DNA of 27,673 nucleotides from JBCFAY01 sp038562375. Lineage in GTDB: Bacteria > Bacillota > Clostridia > Christensenellales > CAG-138. The stretch lies in assembly GCA_038562375.1 (NCBI GenBank), contig JBCFAY010000032.1, positions 1-27,673 of the forward strand, given 5' to 3'. The notes under the pieces were generated by a model. It made no database searches. It saw only the letters and a program-made list of their open reading frames with translations, and was not told the DNA's origin. How positions within the stretch are numbered: position 1 is the stretch's first letter; each line of letters begins with the position of its first letter. A program made the translations under genes and the position numbers. This document shows positions 24,217-27,673 of this stretch, piece by piece.

Positions 24217-24380
24217 ATCAAGGGTGCCGGCCGTCGGCCGGAGAATAGGGAACGGGGTGCGAATCCCCGGCGAACCCGTCGCCGTATGCGAAGAGGATGC
24301 TTCCAACAAGCCACTGGGGCCGAGGCCCCGGGAAGGCGGGAGCGGACGATGACGCGCAAGCCGGAAGACCTGCCTTTGAT
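24217..24380 (+). promoter_or_regulatory. Cobalamin riboswitch aptamer (cblTS operon)
   Basis: Closing stem ATCAAGGG / CCTTTGAT, GGTGCC, GGAGAATAGGGAA, GGGGTGCGAATCCCC, CGAACCCGTCGCCGTATGCG, and the B12 box AACAAGCCACTGGGGCC (GCCACTG 24310-24316). The order and motifs match the class that binds adenosylcobalamin. It controls only the plus-strand genes. Confidence 0.94.
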
Positions 24381-24402
24381 CCGATCGACGTAGGCAATGG
24401 TA

Positions 24403-24448
24403 AAGTCTGCGAATACGGAACATCCGTATTTGCGGGCTTTTTATTTTT
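24403..24448 (+). terminator. Riboswitch-linked terminator before cblT
   Basis: AAGTCTGC-GAATACGGA pairs with TCCGTATTTGC-GGGCTT over 17 bp (some G-U pairs), 3-nt loop, followed by TTTTTATTTTTC. It lies just after the aptamer and ahead of the cblT ribosome binding site, as in OFF switches that terminate transcription. Confidence 0.92.
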
Positions 24449-24474
24449 CTAAAATAAATCCATGGAGGCAAACG

Positions 24475-24966
24475 ATGAAAGGTTCTGCAAAACAAATCGC
24501 GGTGGTCGGCCTTTTTTGCGCGCTGTCGGTGCTCGGGGCGCAGATCCACATTTTCGGTTCCGTCGCGCTGGACGCGCTGCCCGCGTTCCTCGCCGCATTC
24601 CTGCTCGGCGGCGTACCCGCGGCGATCGTGGGGGCCGTGGGGCACCTGCTCACGGCGCTGTTCTCGGGGTTCCCGCTGACGCTGCCGCTGCATCTGGTGA
24701 TCGCTGTCGAGATGGCGGCCCTGTGCTTTGTTACGGGCCTCGTCGCCGCGAAGCGCCCGCTCTTGCTCGCGGCGATCGTGGGATTTGTGCTGAACGCGCT
24801 CGTCTCGCCGCTGATACTTCTCGTGTGGCCGGGCATGGGCCTCGCGGTGTGCCTGGCGCTCCTGCCGGTGCTCGCGCTCGGCTCGGCGGTCAACGCGTTC
24901 GGCGCGGCGCTGTTGGCGGCGCTGTTGAAGAACCGCGTTCCGGGGATCGCAAAATGGCGGAGCTGA
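24475..24966 (+). CDS. cblT: ECF-type substrate-binding membrane protein, probable alpha-ribazole transporter CblT
   Basis: A 163-residue membrane protein with about five to six hydrophobic segments, the size of ECF S-components. The N-terminal KQIAVVGLFCALSVLGAQI is S-component-like; FLAAFLLGGVPAAIVGAVGHLLTALFSGFPLTLPLHL follows. Control by a cobalamin riboswitch and overlap with a ThiL/PurM-like gene match the CblT-CblS pair described in Listeria and Geobacillus, where CblT imports alpha-ribazole. ATG 24475 has GGAGG six bases upstream. Other riboswitch-controlled S-components exist, so the substrate is inferred from context. ECF ATPase genes are not in the window. Confidence 0.8.
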   Translation: MKGSAKQIAVVGLFCALSVLGAQIHIFGSVALDALPAFLAAFLLGGVPAAIVGAVGHLLTALFSGFPLTLPLHLVIAVEMAALCFVTGLVAAKRPLLLAAIVGFVLNALVSPLILLVWPGMGLAVCLALLPVLALGSAVNAFGAALLAALLKNRVPGIAKWRS

Positions 24967-25676
24967 CGAGGATCCCTTCCCTTCGGGATGCGCTGATCCT
25001 GTGCGGCAACGGCGAGGCGCTCGTGTCCGCCGCGGATTCCTGCGGCGGCGCGGGCAATCTCCCCTGTGACGCGCTCTTTGCGGAGCCGGAGACGGTCGGC
25101 GCGTTTGCCGCGCGGACGGCTTTGCTCGAGGTGCTGTGCACCGGCGCGCGGCCGGTGTTCGGCTCCATATGCATCTCTAACGACCCGCTCCTTGCACAGC
25201 GGCTGCTCGAGGGCGTTCGCAGCGTGCTAAAAGGATCGCTTCCGCTGATCGTGAGCACCGAGAAAAACCTGAAAACCGGGATGACCGCAATCGGCGTCGC
25301 GCTCACGGGAAGGTGCGCTTCGTCAAGCCTTCGCATCGGCGGAGCGCGCAGGGGGGACTTCGTCTACTGCGCGGGGCTGCCCCTCGTCGGGGAGGAAGTC
25401 CTAAAGCGTTCACAGTGCATCCCTTCGCCGGAATGGGTGGAGCAAACGCTCGCGCGCGGCGGCGTGCGAGCGGCGCTGCCCGTAGGCTCGCGCGGCGTCG
25501 CGGCGGAGGCGGAGGTGCTCGCGCGCGAGAGCGGCCTTACGGCGAACTTCGTGCAGACCCGGATCGATCTTACCCGCTCCGCGGGCCCTTCCACCTGCGT
25601 GCTCTTCGCGGCGGAGCCGGGGGCGCTCGAGAGCGGGAAAGGCGTACCCGTGGAGAGGATCGCCCGGCTCGATTGA
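24954..25676 (+). CDS. cblS: AIR-synthase/ThiL-like kinase, probable alpha-ribazole kinase CblS
   Basis: A 240-residue member of the PurM/ThiL superfamily, shorter than ThiL. SAADSCGGAGNLPCDALFAEPETVGAFAARTALLEVLCTGARPVFG corresponds to the N-terminal nucleotide- and metal-binding region of the fold; LKTGMTAIGVALTGRC and RGDFVYCAGLPLVGEEVL continue it. Related CblS enzymes phosphorylate alpha-ribazole, giving alpha-ribazole phosphate without CobT. ATG 24954 lies inside the end of cblT (13-base overlap) after GGGGATCGC. The hairpin at 25725 ends the transcript. Thiamine-phosphate kinase activity is unlikely from context. Confidence 0.78.
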   Translation: MAELTRIPSLRDALILCGNGEALVSAADSCGGAGNLPCDALFAEPETVGAFAARTALLEVLCTGARPVFGSICISNDPLLAQRLLEGVRSVLKGSLPLIVSTEKNLKTGMTAIGVALTGRCASSSLRIGGARRGDFVYCAGLPLVGEEVLKRSQCIPSPEWVEQTLARGGVRAALPVGSRGVAAEAEVLARESGLTANFVQTRIDLTRSAGPSTCVLFAAEPGALESGKGVPVERIARLD

Positions 25677-25693
25677 CGGTTGCGCCGCCCGTT

Positions 25694-25717
25694 TTGAAAA
25701 TTGAAAATTGAAAATTG
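25694..25717 (+). repeat. Short tandem repeat (TTGAAAA)x3
   Basis: Three perfect 7-bp units followed by TTG, seven bases before the cblS terminator stem. A very AT-rich patch in GC-rich surroundings. Function unknown. Confidence 0.85.
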
Positions 25718-25724
25718 TATCCTT

Positions 25725-25757
25725 GCGCGATCCCGGGAAACCGGGATCGCGCTTTGT
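25725..25757 (+). terminator. Terminator of cblTS
   Basis: A perfect 12-bp stem GCGCGATCCCGG / CCGGGATCGCGC with a GAAA tetraloop, followed by TTTGTTGTTTTG. The stem is very stable; the T tract is interrupted. Confidence 0.8.
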
Positions 25758-25997
25758 TGTTTTGACTGCGTCGCTTTCCTTTCGGCCGCGCCGGTGGGCG
25801 CGCGTGGATATTTCCCGGGGAATATCGGCCTTCGGGGGCTTTTGCGGGCGGGGATACGGGACGTCTTTATGCCGTTTAACGGCGCGCGGATGCCGTATCG
25901 ATCGGGCGACATTTTACGCGGATTTTACATGCGCCGTATTCGCCTTTCACAATATAAGGGTATCCTGAGTACGAAAATGAAAAGGAGAGAAGAATTT
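25758..25997 (+). other. Gene-free pstS upstream region
   Basis: About 240 bp without a credible gene; one frame is open through it, but it has no ribosome binding site and unnatural composition. Near its end are TATAAG (25953-25958, possible -10) and TTTACA, CGTATT and TTCACA hexamers at 11-bp steps (25924-25951), discussed as a candidate Pho site. AAAGGAGAGAAG is the pstS ribosome binding site. Confidence 0.5.
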
Positions 25998-26942
25998 ATG
26001 AAGAAGATTTTAAGCATTGTGATCGCCGGTGTGCTCCTTGCGGCCGCGTTGACCGGCTGCGCGTCCGGCTCTTCCGGCCCTTCGGCTTCCCCGGAGGCGA
26101 CGCAGAGCGCTGCCACGCCGGAAAACACGCAGGCGGCCGGATCGGATTTTGATTCCGACCGCGAGATTTCCGTGATCTCGCGCGAGGACGGCTCGGGCAC
26201 CAGGGGCGCGTTTATCGAGCTGTTCGGCGTCGAGGCAAAGAATGAAGCGGGCGAAAAAGTCGACAGGACGACCGAGGAAGCCGCGATCACCAACAGCACT
26301 TCCGTCATGATGACGAGCGTCGCGGGCGACAAGTACGCGATCGGCTACATCTCGCTCGGCTCGCTCAACGATACCGTCAAGGCCGCGAAGATCGACGGCG
26401 TGGATGCGTCCGCCGCGAACATCGAGGCCGGGACCTACAAGATCTCCCGCCCGTTCAACATCGCGACCAAGGAAGGCCTGAGCGATCTAGGCAAGGACTT
26501 CATCGCCTTCATCCTGAGCAGCGAAGGCCAGAAGGTCATCGAAAACAACGGCTACATCGCGGCCGTGAAAGGCGCGGCGGCGTACGCCGGAACCAAGCCC
26601 TCGGGCAAGATCGTAATCGCCGGTTCCTCCTCCGTGACGCCGGTCATGGAAAAGCTCAAGGAAGCGTACCTCGCGATCAACGCGAATGCAGAGATCGAGA
26701 TCCAGCAGAGCGATTCCTCCACGGGCATGACCTCGACGATCGACGGCATCTGCGACATCGGCATGGCGTCCCGCGAGCTCAAGGACAGCGAGCTTCAGGC
26801 CGGTCTGACCCCGACCGTGATCGCGACCGACGGCATCGCCGTGATCATCAACAAAGAGAACCCGGTCGACGGGTTTGCAAAAGATCAGGTGCTGAGCATC
26901 TACACCGGCGAGACGACGCTCTGGAGCGACATCCTTGGCTAA
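25998..26942 (+). CDS. pstS: Phosphate-binding lipoprotein PstS, circularly permuted order
   Basis: A 314-residue phosphate receptor for the Pst ABC importer. Lipobox LTGC, lipidated Cys21; Ser/Ala/Pro/Glu-rich linker to about residue 50. The binding segments appear in swapped order: SREDGSGTRGAF (61-72), normally in the second half, comes first, then AIGYISLGSL, FNIATKEGL and FILSSEGQKVIENNGYI, which normally end the protein. Only then come GKIVIAGSSSVTPVMEKL (203-220), QQSDSSTGMTSTIDG, DIGMASRELKD and DGIAVIINKENP, normally the start. The protein stops at TTLWSDILG, the point that usually leads into the SREDGSGTR segment. All phosphate-contact motifs are present, so it should bind phosphate. 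ATG 25998 follows AAAGGAG. Confidence 0.9.
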   Translation: MKKILSIVIAGVLLAAALTGCASGSSGPSASPEATQSAATPENTQAAGSDFDSDREISVISREDGSGTRGAFIELFGVEAKNEAGEKVDRTTEEAAITNSTSVMMTSVAGDKYAIGYISLGSLNDTVKAAKIDGVDASAANIEAGTYKISRPFNIATKEGLSDLGKDFIAFILSSEGQKVIENNGYIAAVKGAAAYAGTKPSGKIVIAGSSSVTPVMEKLKEAYLAINANAEIEIQQSDSSTGMTSTIDGICDIGMASRELKDSELQAGLTPTVIATDGIAVIINKENPVDGFAKDQVLSIYTGETTLWSDILG

Positions 26943-26968
26943 GCCGGACAACCTTAAAAGCATAAGCG

Positions 26969-26999
26969 CGGATGGGCCCGGAATCCCGGTTCCCATCCG
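26969..26999 (+). promoter_or_regulatory. Intercistronic hairpin between pstS and pstC
   Basis: CGGATGGG pairs with CCCATCCG, with an inner CCGG-rich loop able to extend the stem. No T run follows. Its position suggests 3' protection of a pstS message or partial attenuation, giving more receptor than permease. Confidence 0.6.
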
Positions 27000-27032
27000 T
27001 TCCCGCTGCAGCGCCGTACGATCGGAGGACGA

Positions 27033-27673
27033 ATGTTCAAGGGCAGAGAAAAACTAGCGAGGATATTATTCATGGCCGCCGCCGGCATCTGCATCGTGGC
27101 GGTGGCCCTGATCTGCATATTTTTATTCGCGAACGGCCTTCCCGCCATCGGGAAGATCGGCGTACTGGACTTTTTGCTTGGCAGGACATGGAAGCCCAAA
27201 AACGATATCTACGGTATTTTCCCGATGATCCTAGGGAGCATCTACGTCACCGCGGGCGCGCTCGTCCTGGGCGCGCCGATCGGGCTTTTAACCGCGATCT
27301 ACCTCGCGAAGTTCAGCTCCAAGAGGGTGCACCGGATCCTAAGGCCCGCCGTGGAGCTGCTCGCGGGGATTCCGTCGGTCGTCTACGGATTTTTCGGGCT
27401 GGTGGTCATCGTCCCGTTTGTGCGCGAAGCGTTCGGCGGGAACGGGAGCAGCATGCTCACCGCCTCGATCATACTCGCGATCATGATACTGCCGACCATC
27501 GTCACCATCAGCGAGGCCGCGATCCGCGCGGTGCCCGAAAGCTATTACGAGGGCGCGCTTGCCCTGGGCGCGAGCCACGAGCACAGCGTGTTCTCCGTCG
27601 TCGTTCCGGCGGCGGGCTCCGGCATCACGGCGAGCCTTGTATTGGGCATGGGAAGAGCGGTCGGCGAGACGAT
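27033..27673 (+). CDS. pstC: Phosphate ABC transporter permease PstC (partial)
   Basis: The first 213 residues are present and the gene runs off the window. One membrane segment at about 10-32, then the ABC permease domain: GIFPMILGSIYVTAGALVLGAPIGLLTAIYLAKF, PAVELLAGIPSVVYGFFGLVVIVP, and ASIILAIMILPTIVTISEAAIRAVPESYYEGALALGAS, the cytoplasmic EAA loop that docks to PstB. PstC pairs with PstA to move phosphate delivered by PstS. ATG 27033-27035 has GGAGG a few bases upstream. pstA, pstB and phoU are expected beyond the edge. Confidence 0.94.
   Translation, partial: MFKGREKLARILFMAAAGICIVAVALICIFLFANGLPAIGKIGVLDFLLGRTWKPKNDIYGIFPMILGSIYVTAGALVLGAPIGLLTAIYLAKFSSKRVHRILRPAVELLAGIPSVVYGFFGLVVIVPFVREAFGGNGSSMLTASIILAIMILPTIVTISEAAIRAVPESYYEGALALGASHEHSVFSVVVPAAGSGITASLVLGMGRAVGET

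Noticed and set aside
25708..25968. Small gene of 86 codons between cblS and pstS
   Set aside because: No ribosome binding site; it runs through the cblS terminator stem and the pstS promoter region, and has no recognisable features.

Overview
The window reads as a chromosomal segment of a GC-rich anaerobic member of the Firmicutes (Clostridia, perhaps Christensenellales or Oscillospirales; this placement is inference). Reasons: strong GGAGG-type ribosome binding sites, near-consensus sigma-A promoters, a tryptophan T-box leader, CblT/CblS-type alpha-ribazole salvage, type II lipoprotein signals and Clostridia-like protein sequences. Nearly all genes lie in compact operons. The only clearly foreign piece is an AT-richer IS30-family insertion sequence at the left edge.

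Layout. 1-1100: intact IS30-type element. 1147-2000: small XRE regulator and a GNAT acetyltransferase. 2193-2681 (-): rhodanese lipoprotein with its own promoter and an AT-rich palindrome. 3049-5181 (+): family-39 membrane glycosyltransferase. 5210-9550 (-): cobalamin-riboswitch operon btuF-btuC-btuD-cbiZ for corrinoid import and cobinamide remodelling. 9567-12660 (-): znuA-znuC-znuB-zur zinc operon behind a consensus promoter and a Zur-type operator. 12752-13915 (+): flavodoxin-like protein and a helical ferritin-like protein, ending in a terminator shared with the trp operon. 13964-21742 (-): trpE-G-D-C-F-aroF-trpB-A under a Trp T-box. 21767-24126 (-): cobU-cobS-short cobU-cobC for lower-loop assembly. 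24161-25757 (+): second cobalamin riboswitch, then cblT-cblS. 25998-27673 (+): pstS and the start of pstC.

How they work together. Three B12 groups converge: BtuFCD brings in corrinoids, CbiZ trims cobinamides to adenosylcobyric acid, CblT/CblS supply alpha-ribazole phosphate, and CobU/CobS/CobC attach the lower ligand. No de novo corrin-ring genes and no cobT are present here, which suggests a salvage lifestyle as far as this window shows. The two riboswitches sit on the uptake/salvage operons, not on the cobU-cobS-cobC operon. The trp operon carries its own DAHP synthase, so entry into the shikimate pathway is tied to tRNA-Trp charging.

Most notable observations: (1) a PstS whose two halves are in swapped order (circular permutation); (2) a CbiZ with an uncharacterised C-terminal extension of about 120 residues, at whose junction lies a strong opposite-strand terminator that probably ends the convergent glycosyltransferase transcript; (3) two dissimilar CobU paralogues that seem to have kept complementary motifs; (4) divergent promoters sharing one -10 region; (5) a zinc operon in which all four genes start with TTG or GTG. 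I found no CRISPR array, tRNA, rRNA, phage or obvious defence system.
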